Positions 34,122 through 47,584 of a stretch of 64,000 bases of DNA are shown here, piece after piece. Within the stretch, counting starts at the first letter, position 1; each line of letters opens with the position of its first letter. A model generated the notes under the pieces. The model was not told where the DNA came from. It saw nothing but the letters and a program-made list of their open reading frames with translations, and did not search any database. Position numbers and translations under genes: made by a program. This DNA comes from Pseudidiomarina atlantica (GTDB taxonomy: Bacteria > Pseudomonadota > Gammaproteobacteria > Enterobacterales > Alteromonadaceae), in assembly GCF_000753735.1 (NCBI RefSeq), contig NZ_JPIN01000001.1, forward strand, positions 186,001 to 250,000. The letters run 5' to 3'.

Positions 34122-36249
34122 GCCAATGGGTCACCTTGAACAAGTGGTGAATACCTTTGTGTCGCGCAAAGTCAGTGCTGATAGAACGCTCAGTCCAATT
34201 CTCGGCGCGCAGGAAAGCTTCGGCAAGCCCTTCTTCATCAAGTTTGAACTTACGCTTATTATTCGAAAACAAAATTACCCCATCATCTTTGAGCAGACGC
34301 GCGGCAAGTTTTAGTAACATCACATGGTCACGCTGAATATCAAGCACGTCATGCATGCGCTTCGAATTCGAGAACGTCGGCGGATCCAAGAAAATCACAT
34401 CAAACCTTTGCTGCGGCCGTTGTTCTTGTAACCATTGTAGACAGTCAGCTTGCACCAAAGGATGTTGTCGCGGTTGCAGGCCGTTCAGCTGGAAATTCTG
34501 TTCGCCCCACGCCAAGTAGGTTTTCGATAAATCCACCGAAGTAACTTGCTTGGCTCCCGCTAACGCGGCGTGAACGGACGCGGTGCAGGTATACGCAAAT
34601 AAATTAAGAATGTTTTTGCCCGCACTCATCTTGGCCAACTGACGGCGCGCCCAACGATGATCTAAAAACAGCCCGGTGTCCAGGTAATCACTCAGATTGA
34701 CCAAGAACTGTGCCTCATACTCATGCACGACAGTGGTAATATTGCGCAGTTGCTGGCGCTGGTACTGGCTTTTACCACTTTGTTTCTGACGAACTTTAAG
34801 GTGCATATTCGCCGCAGTGAACGGCAGAACTTCAGCTAAAGTATCGAGTAAAAACCACAAGCGCTCTTTGGCCACGGCCGGTGGAATGTCTTTTGGTGCT
34901 GCATATTCTTGAATCACGAGGTGATCGTTGTAAACGTCCACTGCTGCGTTGTACTCAGGAAGGTCTGCATCGTACACGCGCCAAGCACTAACCCCTTCTT
35001 TTGCCGCCCATTTCTCGAGTTTCTGATAATTTTTCTTAAGTCTATTTGCGAGATCGCTGGATTGCTCTTTTGTAAATTCAATTTGTTCTTTATTGAGATC
35101 ATAAAGGGCCAATATGACATCTAAAGCGCCGTTGAACAGCTTATATTTCTTATGACTACGCAATTTTAAGCGCTTTAGCAATGACTCATCGCCCGCCAGA
35201 ATAGCGATTTGCCAGCCGGCAAAACTAGTGCGCAACCGTTGGCCAAATCGGCGATAAAGCAACAGTGTCTCGACCTCCTCGCCTAATCGCTCGCCATAAG
35301 GGGGGTTGCAAAGCAATAAACCGGTCTGCCCCGCTAATTCCTCTGGTAGAGTAAACTGAGTTGCGTCTTGTGCGCGCCATTCGCAAAAATCAGTAAAACC
35401 AAGTCGTTGCGCATTCTGGTCAGCAATCGCAAGGACCTTCGGATCGTTATCAGCACCCAAAATCTTAAGTGAACGTGCAGCTTTGGCATTCGTTAGACGC
35501 TGTTGAGCCTCAGCAACCAGTGCGTGCCATGTGACATCGTCATGCTGCAACCAAGCGTTGAAACCCCACCGTTCGCGCAAGAGTCCCGGAGCGTGATCGA
35601 GTACGATCATCGCTGCTTCTAGCAATAAAGTGCCTGATCCACAGAAAGGATCGACTAATAATTGAGTGGACTCATCTACTCCTGCCCGCATCGCGATAGC
35701 AGCTGCAAGCGTCTCACGCACTGGTGCCGCGCCTTGCGCTAAGCGATAGCCGCGCCGATGAAGTGCATCGCCGCTCAAATCAAGGTACCAAGTCAGTATA
35801 TTGTGGTGTAAGTGCGCGTGGATCCGAATATCGGGCTCTGCTTTATCGATGCTTGGGCGTTCTAAGCCTTGCGCTCGGAAGTGGTCGACAACACCGTCTT
35901 TCACTAATTGTGCGCCAAATTGGGTATGCCGAATTTGTTGGTTTTGCCCAGTAAAGTCGACAACAAAACTTTCGTTCGCCGTGAAATGCTCATGCCAAGG
36001 CGTCGCTGCAATAGCAGCCGTGGTACTCTCTAGTTTAAATCCAACTTCAGTTTGCCCGAGTTGTAGCAAGATACGACTGGCTAAACGACTCCATAAACAA
36101 ACTCGATAGGCTTCAGGTAGCGACGCTTGGAAACGACAGCCGGCAATAGTTTGTTGTACTTCACTGAGGCCGAGTTGTTTCAGTTCATCAAACAACAAAG
36201 GTTCGAGGCCTTTGGCGCAAGTGGCGAAAAGTTGCAGTGCTGCGGTCAT
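34114..36249 (-). CDS. rlmKL: Bifunctional 23S rRNA methyltransferase RlmKL
   Basis: A 711-residue fusion enzyme. The N-terminal half (RlmL) has a THUMP domain and the m2G methyltransferase motif LLCNPPYGERLG at about residue 310; it makes m2G2445. The C-terminal half (RlmK) has FLDHRWARRQLAKM, FAYTCTASVHAALAGA and DPPTFSNSKRM; it makes m7G2069. The same 700-residue fusion is seen across gammaproteobacteria. It is the first gene of the operon with the glutaredoxin-like gene, uup and DUF3466. A long upstream gap (36250-36426) separates it from tRNA-fMet and is divergent. Confidence 0.96.
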   Translation of the reverse strand: MTAALQLFATCAKGLEPLLFDELKQLGLSEVQQTIAGCRFQASLPEAYRVCLWSRLASRILLQLGQTEVGFKLESTTAAIAATPWHEHFTANESFVVDFTGQNQQIRHTQFGAQLVKDGVVDHFRAQGLERPSIDKAEPDIRIHAHLHHNILTWYLDLSGDALHRRGYRLAQGAAPVRETLAAAIAMRAGVDESTQLLVDPFCGSGTLLLEAAMIVLDHAPGLLRERWGFNAWLQHDDVTWHALVAEAQQRLTNAKAARSLKILGADNDPKVLAIADQNAQRLGFTDFCEWRAQDATQFTLPEELAGQTGLLLCNPPYGERLGEEVETLLLYRRFGQRLRTSFAGWQIAILAGDESLLKRLKLRSHKKYKLFNGALDVILALYDLNKEQIEFTKEQSSDLANRLKKNYQKLEKWAAKEGVSAWRVYDADLPEYNAAVDVYNDHLVIQEYAAPKDIPPAVAKERLWFLLDTLAEVLPFTAANMHLKVRQKQSGKSQYQRQQLRNITTVVHEYEAQFLVNLSDYLDTGLFLDHRWARRQLAKMSAGKNILNLFAYTCTASVHAALAGAKQVTSVDLSKTYLAWGEQNFQLNGLQPRQHPLVQADCLQWLQEQRPQQRFDVIFLDPPTFSNSKRMHDVLDIQRDHVMLLKLAARLLKDDGVILFSNNKRKFKLDEEGLAEAFLRAENWTERSISTDFARHKGIHHLFKVTHWHD

Positions 36250-36426
36250 TTAGAGCGGAATCCTAATTACGAATAATAGCGTGCATTATACGGTATGCGA
36301 ACGTGGCTGTATTGTCGGATTTGGAGGAAAAAGCAGCAGTTAGGACGATAATGGTCAATTTATCAGCGATTGAACAACTTAGTGATTGCTATTCCTCAGA
36401 ACACTGGTAACATGCGCAGCATCGGA

Positions 36427-38276
<1,850 letters not shown>

Positions 38277-38305
<29 letters not shown>

Positions 38306-38828
38306 AGCTCATTTGCAGGTAATGACTTGGTTGTAAGCGATTGCGCAAAACCTTTATCGCATCAAATTGCTGCATGATTTTGACCTCTGATAAGGTCATC
38401 GATGAACTTAAAAGCATGCACTCAGCGAATTCCGCATCAATACTCATGATCGCAAACACCCCAGTTTCGATGCCGGAATTAAGCTCCACCAGTGCGCCCA
38501 TTTCGAGGTCATAATTAGGCACTTCGATGCAGGTTTGAAAGTACCAGCTCTGTGGCATTTGTGGGCGCCCGAAACGCATTAATATAGTGCGGTTCAAGGC
38601 TGCTTGAGTGAGCAGCATGGGCTCCCAGAGTTCATAAGCTGAAAGTGCATCGTAAAATTCTTGGTAGTTTGCCGCATCTTCCATGCTAAAAGCTGCATGC
38701 GTGGGCTGTAGAGGAATAAGCCGAGAGGCTTTATAGGGACACTTGTGCACTAACCCGTGATCGAGTTCAACGCTGAGCTGTTCATGTTCGGGATCGAAGT
38801 TCCAGCGCCAATGTTGCGATGCGTGCAC
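38277..38828 (-). CDS. zapC: Cell division protein ZapC
   Basis: A 183-residue protein. The N-terminus (HWRWNFDPEHEQLSVELDHGLV) and the middle block (RFGRPQMPQSWYFQTC) follow E. coli ZapC ([20 protein letters not shown]..., PQMPKSWHF). ZapC binds FtsZ and stabilises the Z ring. As in E. coli it lies beside pyrD. It is similar in length to E. coli ZapC (180). It overlaps the next gene. Confidence 0.88.
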
Positions 38829-38886
38829 TTTGCTTACCTTCTTATTGTTATGCGTTGTGCCATAACATAGCTAAGATACGACAAAT

Positions 38887-39894
38887 TTACAAGCGATTAA
38901 CGATATCAGCAATCAGCTTTGGACCCTGATAAATAAAGCCCGTATATACCTGCACCAAGCTTGCCCCTGCAGCCAGTTTTGCCTTGGCACTGCTATAGGA
39001 ATCGATGCCCCCTACCGCGATAATCGGAATTTTTTGATTGAGCAAAACCGATAACTGCCGAACCACCGCGGTACTTTGTTCAAATAGGACAGCACCACTG
39101 AGACCACCAGCTTCATCGGCAAAAGGCAAGCCTTTCACCGCTTCTCGACTAAGCGTGGTATTGGTCGCAATCACGGCGTCTATTTCATGTTTAAGCAGCG
39201 CTTGTGCCATTTGTTTGATTTCTTCATTGCTCAGATCGGGTGCGATTTTGACCGCTAAGGGAACGTATTTACCATGCTTAGTAGTCAGCGCCATCTGCTC
39301 TTTTTTTAATCCAGCCAGCAACTGATCGAGTGCCTCGCCGTGTTGTAACGAGCGCAAGCCAGGCGTATTAGGCGAAGAAATATTCACGGTAATATAGGAC
39401 GCGAATGGGTAGACCTTGCGCATACATATAATGTAATCACTGAGTGCTTCGGCATCCGGGGTATCTTTATTTTTACCGATATTGATGCCAAGCACTCCGC
39501 GAAATTGCGCGTTTTTAACTTGCTCAACTAAATAATCAACGCCGTGATTGTTGAAGCCCATCCGGTTAATAATGGCTTGCTTTTGCTCAATGCGAAACAA
39601 CCGTGGTTTGGGGTTTCCAGGTTGTGGGCGCGGCGTTACCGTGCCCACTTCGAGAAAACCAAAGCCCATTTGCGCAAAAGCATCAATGCAATCGGCATTT
39701 TTATCTAAACCAGCGGCGAGTCCAACAGGATTTGGGAACTCAATCCCCATGACATGCACTGGCTTAGTTTTGACCTTCTGGCGCCAAAACCAAGCCAAGG
39801 GACTATGGGCGTACTTTTTGAGAAGACCCATTGAGATGTCATGAGCTTGTTCTGGGTCCTTCCGAAACAGCCATTGCCGCGCTAAGTTATACAT
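38887..39894 (-). CDS. pyrD: Dihydroorotate dehydrogenase (quinone) PyrD
   Basis: A 335-residue class 2 enzyme which oxidises dihydroorotate to orotate and passes electrons to the quinone pool. The N-terminal membrane-binding helices ([18 protein letters not shown]) and the FMN barrel motifs [53 protein letters not shown] (active-site Ser) and IIAVGGIDS are complete. It begins 1 base after the gdhB stop and lies 58 bases upstream of zapC. Confidence 0.97.
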   Translation of the reverse strand: MYNLARQWLFRKDPEQAHDISMGLLKKYAHSPLAWFWRQKVKTKPVHVMGIEFPNPVGLAAGLDKNADCIDAFAQMGFGFLEVGTVTPRPQPGNPKPRLFRIEQKQAIINRMGFNNHGVDYLVEQVKNAQFRGVLGINIGKNKDTPDAEALSDYIICMRKVYPFASYITVNISSPNTPGLRSLQHGEALDQLLAGLKKEQMALTTKHGKYVPLAVKIAPDLSNEEIKQMAQALLKHEIDAVIATNTTLSREAVKGLPFADEAGGLSGAVLFEQSTAVVRQLSVLLNQKIPIIAVGGIDSYSSAKAKLAAGASLVQVYTGFIYQGPKLIADIVNRL

Positions 39895-39895
39895 C

Positions 39896-42800
39896 TTATG
39901 CCGTCACCGGTGAGCAGTTGTGGTTCAGCAACATTAATTCACGCAAGGCTACAGAGAACTTCGCGAACTCATGGGTTTTGCTGGTACGGAAATCAGACAA
40001 CATGTGCTGCCAACGATCGACATAGACCTTATTTTCACTTAGCCAGTTGTCCAACGTCTGTAAACCGTCGGTTTTCGGATCGCTGCCTCTCAACATGCTC
40101 AATGTAAGTGAGCGTTGCTGCCAATCAAGCTCCTCGCGGAACGCTGTACGTGCCAACGCTTGCCAGTGGTTGTCCACCGGTTGCGAGTTGATTTGCTCAA
40201 GGAACCAATGCAGTGACACGCGTGCGCCCAAGTGAAAATAGGCGTAACCAACAGTGCCCACTTTCCGTGAAGTTTCATGCACGATATCAGCAATATCTAG
40301 CGCTGAGAACAGTGTCGAAAGCGTACCTATTTGCTCTGCTAACTTAGCCGGAACCCCCGCATTGGTATAACGCGCGATTTCTTTTTCGATACCTGCGCGC
40401 TCATCTTTGACTAAGTATTCCAACGCATTCTTACGCAGGTCATTAAAGGCCGGCATGTAAAAATCGATATTCGCTTGAATACTCGACAATTCGTTACGAC
40501 GGTGGCGTAGCAACCAACGCGTTGCACGGCGCACGTTACGGCGTAATTGGAACAGCATTTGATTCTGCATATCTGCAGGGATCTTGTTATTACCTGCTTC
40601 AATTTGCTCCATTAAGCCGCGCAAGTTGAAACATTCACGGCCGACCACGTAAGCCGCAGCGACTTCTGCTGCTGTGGCACCAGTCTCTTCCATGTTACGG
40701 AAGACAAAATTCGGGCCCATGTCATTAACGATATTGTTAGCTAAGCGTGTTGCGATGATTTGCGCGCGCAACGGGTGCGCTTCCATCGCTTCCGCATAAG
40801 GTTCTTGCAATGGTTTCGGGAAGGCATTCATCAATGAACGCGCATGGAAGGGATCTGCCATGATCGTATCATCAAGCAATTCTTCTTTCAAAACCATTTT
40901 CCCGTAGGCGGTAATGACCGCAAGTTCAGGGCGGGTGAAGCCACGTCCCGACGCTTGGCGTTCCGCTAACTCATCGTCATCCGGCAAGTATTCGAGGCTA
41001 CGGTTTAACTGCCCTTCACGCTCAAGATGATGCATGAAACGCTGTAACTCTTTGACTTGTTCAGAACCGCGAATTGAGGTGACTGAAATAGCTTGTGATT
41101 GACGGTGACAATCACGTAGCACGATTTGTGCCACTTCATCGGTCATGTCATACAATAATTGGTCACGTTGCTTGCGGGTCAGGTCACCGTTGGCAACTAA
41201 ACCATTCAATAGAATCTTGATATTGACTTCATTGTCTGAACAGTCAACGCCGCCTACGTTATCGATAGCATCGGTATTGATACGTCCGCCATTGGCTGCG
41301 TACTCAATCCGACCCAGTTGGGTGAAACCAAGGTTACCGCCCTCGCCGACAATTTTCGCCCGCAATTCTTTGCCGTTAACACGCAGCGCGTCGTTGGCAC
41401 GGTCGCCCACGTCACCATCGCTTTCTTTGGTAGATTTCACGTACGTACCAATGCCACCATTCCAAAGTAAATCGACTGGCAGGGTCAAAATGGCCCGGAT
41501 CATATCGGTTGGCGTCATTGATTTCTTTTGCGTATTGAACAGCTTCTTCATTTCCGGTGTCAGTTCAATCGCTTTCGCTGAGCGTAGGAAAATACCACCA
41601 CCTTCCGAAATAACTGAACGGTCGTAGTCGTCCCACGAAGAGCGCGGTAAGGCAAACATGCGTTCACGCTCGGCATAGCTCTTCTTCGCATTCGGTTCTG
41701 GGTCAATAAAAATGTGCATGTGGTTGAATGCAGCCACAAGGCGAGTGTGCTTCGATAACAACATACCGTTACCAAATACATCGCCGGCCATATCACCAAT
41801 ACCCACAGCGGTAAACTCGGTCGTCTGGCAATCTACGCCGATTTCACGGAAGTGACGTTTGACCGATTCCCATGCACCCCGAGCGGTAATGCCCATTTTT
41901 TTGTGGTCATAACCCACTGAACCACCAGATGCGAAAGCATCACCTAACCAGAAGTTATACTCTGCCGAAATACCATTGGCGATATCAGAGAAGGTCGCGG
42001 TGCCCTTGTCGGCAGCAACAACCAGGTAGGTATCGTCTTCATCGTGACGTACCACATCTTTCGGCGGTACCACTTCACCAGCTACAATGTTGTCGGTAAT
42101 GTCGAGCAGCGCACGAATAAAGGTGCGGTAACACTCTTTACCCTCTTCAAAGAACGCTTCACGCTCTTCAGGTAACTGCTTGCAGAAGAAGCCGCCTTTG
42201 GCTCCCACTGGCACAATAACAGTGTTTTTGACCTGTTGCGCTTTCACTAGGCCAAGCACTTCGGTACGGAAATCTTCGCGGCGGTCGGACCAACGCAAGC
42301 CGCCTCGTGCCACTTTGCCACCGCGCAGGTGGACACCCTCCACGCGTGGTGAATAGACGAAGATTTCATATTTTGGCAACGGCAACGGCATCTCAGGCAC
42401 CAGTTCCGGCATAAACTTCACTGAGATGTAAGGTTTTTCGTGACCATTTGCATCTTTTTGGAAGAAGTTAGTGCGTTGTGCAGCTAGGATCAGCTCAACA
42501 TAGCGACGGATGATACGGTCGTCATCAAGGTTGGCGACGTTGTCCAGTTCGCTGGTGATACGCGTTTCAAGCGCTTCAACTTTTTTGTCGCGGCTTTTCG
42601 TTGCCGGTTCGAACTTGGCATGAAACAGCTTCACGATGAGTGTGGCAATTAACGGATACTTGCCAAAAGTACTCTCGATGTAAGCTTGGCTAAAGGTCGT
42701 ACCGATTTGTCGCATGTATTTCGCAAACATCCGCAAAATAATCACTTGGCGACCGGTAAGACCGGCGCTTAAAACGAGGCGGTTAAAACCGTCATCTTCG

Positions 42801-44737
42801 TAGTGGCCGTCCCAAACCCGTGCAAACGCGTTCTGGAACAAGTCCCGACTTGCTTCGAGGTCCAGCGTTGCGTTGCTGTGCAGCATCTGGAAGTCGAGCA
42901 CCCAGTAGATTTCGCCATTGGTCGCTTTAATTTGATAGGGACTCTCACCGATGATCCGCAAACCGAAGTTTTCCAACATCGGCAACACATCAGACAAATG
43001 AATGGGTTCGTCCTTGTGGAATAATTTGAGTCGTACGTTTTTGCTTTGCTCATTATCTTCGCGTGAGCGGTAAAACAACATACCCAACTTGTGGTCTTTG
43101 TCGAGTGCTTCCAACTGCTGAATATCAGCAATGGCAATTGACGGTAAAACCTCTTCTTTGTAAGCCCGTGGGAATGCATTTGCATACTTTTTGTTGAGTG
43201 CGTTCGCCTTTGAGTCACCAAAAGTACTGTGTAAAATGCGTTCGAAGTTATCTTCCCAAGTGCGGGCCGCTTCAATAAGATTCTGTTCCAATTCTTTCAC
43301 GTCGATGTCCTGTACCTGTTCGCCCAGTTTCACTGTGTAGTGCGTGCGAGCAAGCGCTGATTCTGAGAAATACGTGGTAAATTCCACGTCGTAACGACTG
43401 TTAAAAGTGTTCGCTAAAATGCTTTGGGTTTTCTGCCGCAAAAGCGTGTTGTAGCGCTCTTTCGGGACATACACCATACATGAGGCAAAACGTCCGAAAA
43501 TATCACGGCGGACAAACACTCGGGTCATGTCACGTTCTTTCATTTGCAGCACACCAACGCCTACATCTAACAGGTCGGCTTCGCTAGCTTGCACGATTTC
43601 ATCGCGCGGGTAAGTTTCAAGAATATTCAACAGCGCTTTGGCGGCGTGGGAGGTCGGTGCGAATCCTGACATCTCCATCACTCGACGAATTTTGTCGCCG
43701 ACAAGCGGTACGTCCCGTGCACTGTTATTGTAGAAGCTACTCGAATAGAGACCGATAAAACGGTCTTCACCGATAACTTTACCGTTTTTATCAAAGCGTT
43801 TGACGCCAATGTAATCGCAATAAGCAGGACGATGAACTAAAGATTTCGCATTGGTCTTAGTGACGAGCAACAACGCATCATCGAAGGTGCGTTCACGGGC
43901 CATTTCTGGCAATGATGAAATGAGGCGCTCTTTGTTATTCGCTGACTTTCGCATCAAACCAAGGCTCGACTCTGCGTTCTGGCGGATCAGATAATCCCCT
44001 TCAATCGCTTTTAAATCGTAGCGACGATAGCCCATCAGGGTGAAATTGTCTTTGGCGAGCCACTGTAAGAATCGCTGCGCTTCGCGTAATTGTTTCTTAT
44101 CGCCAGGGTAATTAATATCACTGAGCTCATCGGCGATTTGTTGCATGCGTTCGCGCATCGGCTGCCAATCGGAAACCGCATAGGTCACATCGTCCATGAC
44201 CGAGGCCATTTCACGCTTGAGCTGGGCAATCGCGTCTTTACTATTCTGTCGGTCAATTTCGATCAAGAACACTGTATCGACTTCATTTTCTCCACGAGTA
44301 CCGGCTTTCAATAGTTTGGTAATACGCCCTTCACTGTCGCGTTCATGACTCAACGGTAGGTGTAAAAACAAATGTGAGCTGATGCCCAAACGCGACAGTG
44401 CCATACGGATCGAGTCGACCATAAACGGCATGTCGCTTTGAATAATTTCAATAATGGTATGAGCAGATTCCCAGCCGTGACGTGCTACCTCAGGGTTATA
44501 AACCTTGATAAGTGCTTTCTCGCCTGGGTGATATTCGTTAAAGCTGTGCCATAACCCCATAATGGCACCGTACAAATCGCTGTCGTTACGTTGCGCAAGT
44601 TCGTCATGTGAGACGGTACGAAACATCCTCATGGCAAAATCTTCGATGACATTCGCACGGTCGGTTGCTCTTTTTTGGATGAGCGCGGCCACTTTTTGCA
44701 GTATGACGGGGGTCTGGCTTTCGCCAACGGAGTTCAT
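39896..44737 (-). CDS. gdhB: NAD-specific glutamate dehydrogenase (large, 180 kDa type)
   Basis: A 1613-residue enzyme of the L-180 class, which deaminates glutamate to 2-oxoglutarate with NAD+ and is mainly catabolic. The central catalytic domain shows [40 protein letters not shown] and [32 protein letters not shown], and the NAD-binding region ending with [18 protein letters not shown]. Long regulatory N- and C-terminal regions flank it (ACT-like segments N-terminal). The length is typical (1590-1630). The stop touches pyrD. Proteolysis-linked amino acid catabolism fits the neighbouring pepN. Confidence 0.96.
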   Translation of the reverse strand: MNSVGESQTPVILQKVAALIQKRATDRANVIEDFAMRMFRTVSHDELAQRNDSDLYGAIMGLWHSFNEYHPGEKALIKVYNPEVARHGWESAHTIIEIIQSDMPFMVDSIRMALSRLGISSHLFLHLPLSHERDSEGRITKLLKAGTRGENEVDTVFLIEIDRQNSKDAIAQLKREMASVMDDVTYAVSDWQPMRERMQQIADELSDINYPGDKKQLREAQRFLQWLAKDNFTLMGYRRYDLKAIEGDYLIRQNAESSLGLMRKSANNKERLISSLPEMARERTFDDALLLVTKTNAKSLVHRPAYCDYIGVKRFDKNGKVIGEDRFIGLYSSSFYNNSARDVPLVGDKIRRVMEMSGFAPTSHAAKALLNILETYPRDEIVQASEADLLDVGVGVLQMKERDMTRVFVRRDIFGRFASCMVYVPKERYNTLLRQKTQSILANTFNSRYDVEFTTYFSESALARTHYTVKLGEQVQDIDVKELEQNLIEAARTWEDNFERILHSTFGDSKANALNKKYANAFPRAYKEEVLPSIAIADIQQLEALDKDHKLGMLFYRSREDNEQSKNVRLKLFHKDEPIHLSDVLPMLENFGLRIIGESPYQIKATNGEIYWVLDFQMLHSNATLDLEASRDLFQNAFARVWDGHYEDDGFNRLVLSAGLTGRQVIILRMFAKYMRQIGTTFSQAYIESTFGKYPLIATLIVKLFHAKFEPATKSRDKKVEALETRITSELDNVANLDDDRIIRRYVELILAAQRTNFFQKDANGHEKPYISVKFMPELVPEMPLPLPKYEIFVYSPRVEGVHLRGGKVARGGLRWSDRREDFRTEVLGLVKAQQVKNTVIVPVGAKGGFFCKQLPEEREAFFEEGKECYRTFIRALLDITDNIVAGEVVPPKDVVRHDEDDTYLVVAADKGTATFSDIANGISAEYNFWLGDAFASGGSVGYDHKKMGITARGAWESVKRHFREIGVDCQTTEFTAVGIGDMAGDVFGNGMLLSKHTRLVAAFNHMHIFIDPEPNAKKSYAERERMFALPRSSWDDYDRSVISEGGGIFLRSAKAIELTPEMKKLFNTQKKSMTPTDMIRAILTLPVDLLWNGGIGTYVKSTKESDGDVGDRANDALRVNGKELRAKIVGEGGNLGFTQLGRIEYAANGGRINTDAIDNVGGVDCSDNEVNIKILLNGLVANGDLTRKQRDQLLYDMTDEVAQIVLRDCHRQSQAISVTSIRGSEQVKELQRFMHHLEREGQLNRSLEYLPDDDELAERQASGRGFTRPELAVITAYGKMVLKEELLDDTIMADPFHARSLMNAFPKPLQEPYAEAMEAHPLRAQIIATRLANNIVNDMGPNFVFRNMEETGATAAEVAAAYVVGRECFNLRGLMEQIEAGNNKIPADMQNQMLFQLRRNVRRATRWLLRHRRNELSSIQANIDFYMPAFNDLRKNALEYLVKDERAGIEKEIARYTNAGVPAKLAEQIGTLSTLFSALDIADIVHETSRKVGTVGYAYFHLGARVSLHWFLEQINSQPVDNHWQALARTAFREELDWQQRSLTLSMLRGSDPKTDGLQTLDNWLSENKVYVDRWQHMLSDFRTSKTHEFAKFSVALRELMLLNHNCSPVTA

Positions 44738-44853
44738 GCTATGTATCCTTGTAACCTAAGAAAAATAGAACGCAACTGGAGAAAAATGTTACTGAATTTG
44801 TAACGCCCTTTATTGTCGGACATTTAGTTCAGCTATTCAATGTTTATTAAGGG

Positions 44854-44894
44854 TAAAAACGAGTGTTCAGACCACGTTTTACGCGGTCTGAACA
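44854..44894 (-). terminator. Terminator after pepN
   Basis: Perfect 10-base arms TGTTCAGACC (44864-44873) and GGTCTGAACA (44885-44894); on the minus strand a T-rich stretch follows. It separates pepN from gdhB. Confidence 0.8.
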
Positions 44895-44936
44895 TCTTTA
44901 TGTCAAGTTTATGAATGGATATGAGGAGAATCGTTG

Positions 44937-47552
44937 TTAAATCCCTAGTGCAAGGTTGATTTTTTCTTCTAAATCGGTCGCTAACTGAGGAATTTCTTTA
45001 AGCTCTTCAAGCACTTTTTGCATGTTTGCGCAGCGTGTTTCATCGAACCTTTTATACTGTAGGAACGGCGTAATCAAGCGCGCAGCAACCTGCGGGTTCA
45101 GGGTGTTCAATTGGGTAATTATGCGTTGCAATAATTGATACCCGGCACCATCTTGCTGATGAAAGCGCAAACTGTTGCGCGCAAAGGTCGCCAGTAATGA
45201 ATAAACGCGATTGGGGTTGCGCAGGTTAAATGCCTCGTGCTCGAGCAGGCGCTCGACATCGCTCACCGTGTGCTCATGCACTGCACTTGCCTGTACCGCA
45301 AACCATTTATCCATGACTAGCGGAGTGCTCTGCCATTGCTTGGCAAACTCAGCTAAAACTGCCGTCTTACAAGGTAACTGCTGGTGTACGGCGATTTCAA
45401 GAGCCGCATGTTGCTGTGTCATATTGCCTTGGCGTAATGCTTGTTGCTCGACCACATCGTTAAAGTTTTCTGGTTGAGCTGCGGCGAGCAAACGTAGGCA
45501 TCGATTCTTCAACGCACGCTCAGCCATTGCTCGCGCCGACAAATCATCATCTTTTGGCTGTAGACGTTGAAAGCACTCTGCCAATGGCTGTTGTAATTGA
45601 ACGGCCAACTGGTATTCCAGCGAGCGTGTGGCAAGCTCAATCGCTGCCAGTGGAATCGCTGATGGATAGTATTCGAGGAGTTCTTCTGCACTTGGTGGCG
45701 TCAAAATCATCGCCACCAGAGCAGGATCAAGGTCTGCTTCTAATACTTGTTGCAATGCGCGGCGCTCGAGTTCGCTCAGTTTCACTTGCGCTGATTGCGC
45801 GACCGCGTGACGTAGTAAAGTGATGAAGATACGTTGTGCGGCCTCCCATCGGGTGACTTCTTGTTCCGCATGGCCGAGCAATACAGCCAGTTCTTCAACA
45901 CTAATGGGCTGCTCTAATTTTACTGGCGCACTAAAGTTTTCAAGCCAAGCCAGCACCGGTTGAGTCTTGACATTGCTGAAGGATACGGTCATTTCAGCAG
46001 AATCGAAAACGAGCAGCTGACTGCCGCTTTCATGACGCACGACATTTGGCTCGCCCTGCAATTCGATACGTTCACCCTGTTGGCTGTAGGCACTCAAAAG
46101 TATCGGAATAACCACTGCTTGTTTCGCCGTCTGGCCCGGTGTCGCTGGGGTCTGTTGACGAAGGTGCACCTCGAGAGTTTCCGTCGCTGCATCGTATTTT
46201 TGCGTGATGGTAACTTCAGGTGTCCCTGCTTGACTGTACCAACGGCGGAACTGACTTAAATCGGACTGATTAGCGTCTTCGAGCGCTGCAACAAAGTCCT
46301 CACAGGTGACCGCTTGGCCATCGTGACGCTCACGGTAAAGTCGCATACCTGCTTGGAATCCTTGTTCACCCAGCAAAGTATGCAGCATCCGAATCACTTC
46401 AGCGCCCTTGTTATACACCGTGACAGTGTAAAAATTATTCATTTCTTGCACTTTGTCAGGACGAATAGGATGCGCCATCGGGCTTGCATCTTCATTGAAT
46501 TGGTGGCTCCGCATCACTCTTATCGCATCAATACGATGCACCGCTCGTGATCCCAGATCAGCACTAAATTCTTGGTCGCGGAATACGGTTAAGCCCTCTT
46601 TCAGCGATAATTGGAACCAATCGCGACAGGTAATCCGATTACCTGTCCAATTATGAAAATATTCGTGACCGATCACCGACTCAACATGAATGAAATCCCA
46701 ATCCGTTGCAGTTTCTTGGCTCGCTAGCACATACTTGGAGTTAAAGATATTGAGCCCTTTGTTTTCCATCGCGCCCATGTTGAAAAAGTCGACCGCAACG
46801 ATCATGTATCGGTCGAGATCGTAGGCTAAGCCGAACCGCTGTTCGTCCCATTGCATCGACCGCTTAAGCGCGCCCATTGCATACTCTGCCCGTTGGGCAT
46901 TACCTTTATCGACGAAGATCTCGAGTTTAACCTTGCGCCCTTCGATAGTAGTGTAATGGTCTTCAATGCGATCAAAGTCACCGGCGACAAGGGCAAACAA
47001 GTAACTGGGCTTTGGATGCGGATCATGCCAAGTGGCAAAATGGCGGCCGTCATCCAGCTGCCCCTCTTTGATAAGGTTGCCGTTGGCGAGTAAAAACGGA
47101 TAACGTTGCGCATCGGCCACAACAGTAGTGGTAAACACGGCGAGTACATCAGGCCGGTCAAGGTAATACATGATGCGGCGGAAGCCTTCTGCTTCGCATT
47201 GTGTACAAAATGCCCCACCCGATAGATAGAGCCCTTCAAGGGCACTATTCGCGCTTGGATTCACAACCGTTACTATTTCAAGCTCAAAGGCATCAGGTAC
47301 ATCATCAATGCGCAGCTCGGTGTCACTGACCTCATAGCGGTCGCTAGCCAGCACTTGGCCATCGATTTTAAGATGCTTTAGCTGAAGTTGTTCGCCATGC
47401 AAATGGAGTGCTCCACTCGCCTGCCGTCGAACGCGCATGAGACCGCGTACTTCAGTGGCTTGTTCAGAGAGATCGAAATGGAGGTCTAGCTGGTCGATGG
47501 TGAAGGCCGGAGCGCGATAATCGCTCCGGTATTGGACTGCTTTACGACTCAT
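44937..47552 (-). CDS. pepN: Aminopeptidase N (M1 family) PepN
   Basis: An 871-residue cytoplasmic zinc metallopeptidase. The exopeptidase motif GAMENKGLNIF and the zinc site HEYFHNWTGNRITCRDWFQLSLKEGLT are intact; the C-terminal helical domain (DUF3458 region) is complete, as in E. coli PepN (870). It removes N-terminal residues from peptides. It has its own terminator downstream and 33 bases separate it from the NhaC-type gene upstream. Confidence 0.97.
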   Translation of the reverse strand: MSRKAVQYRSDYRAPAFTIDQLDLHFDLSEQATEVRGLMRVRRQASGALHLHGEQLQLKHLKIDGQVLASDRYEVSDTELRIDDVPDAFELEIVTVVNPSANSALEGLYLSGGAFCTQCEAEGFRRIMYYLDRPDVLAVFTTTVVADAQRYPFLLANGNLIKEGQLDDGRHFATWHDPHPKPSYLFALVAGDFDRIEDHYTTIEGRKVKLEIFVDKGNAQRAEYAMGALKRSMQWDEQRFGLAYDLDRYMIVAVDFFNMGAMENKGLNIFNSKYVLASQETATDWDFIHVESVIGHEYFHNWTGNRITCRDWFQLSLKEGLTVFRDQEFSADLGSRAVHRIDAIRVMRSHQFNEDASPMAHPIRPDKVQEMNNFYTVTVYNKGAEVIRMLHTLLGEQGFQAGMRLYRERHDGQAVTCEDFVAALEDANQSDLSQFRRWYSQAGTPEVTITQKYDAATETLEVHLRQQTPATPGQTAKQAVVIPILLSAYSQQGERIELQGEPNVVRHESGSQLLVFDSAEMTVSFSNVKTQPVLAWLENFSAPVKLEQPISVEELAVLLGHAEQEVTRWEAAQRIFITLLRHAVAQSAQVKLSELERRALQQVLEADLDPALVAMILTPPSAEELLEYYPSAIPLAAIELATRSLEYQLAVQLQQPLAECFQRLQPKDDDLSARAMAERALKNRCLRLLAAAQPENFNDVVEQQALRQGNMTQQHAALEIAVHQQLPCKTAVLAEFAKQWQSTPLVMDKWFAVQASAVHEHTVSDVERLLEHEAFNLRNPNRVYSLLATFARNSLRFHQQDGAGYQLLQRIITQLNTLNPQVAARLITPFLQYKRFDETRCANMQKVLEELKEIPQLATDLEEKINLALGI

Positions 47553-47584
47553 TATTTCCTCTTAACTGCTGTGCCGGAAAAAAC

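Noticed and set aside
41145-41627. Plus-strand frame of 160 codons inside gdhB
   Set aside because: Antisense shadow; no ribosome site and no recognisable domain.
46826-47245. Alternative-frame 139-codon frame inside pepN
   Set aside because: Same-strand shadow in another frame of a conserved gene.
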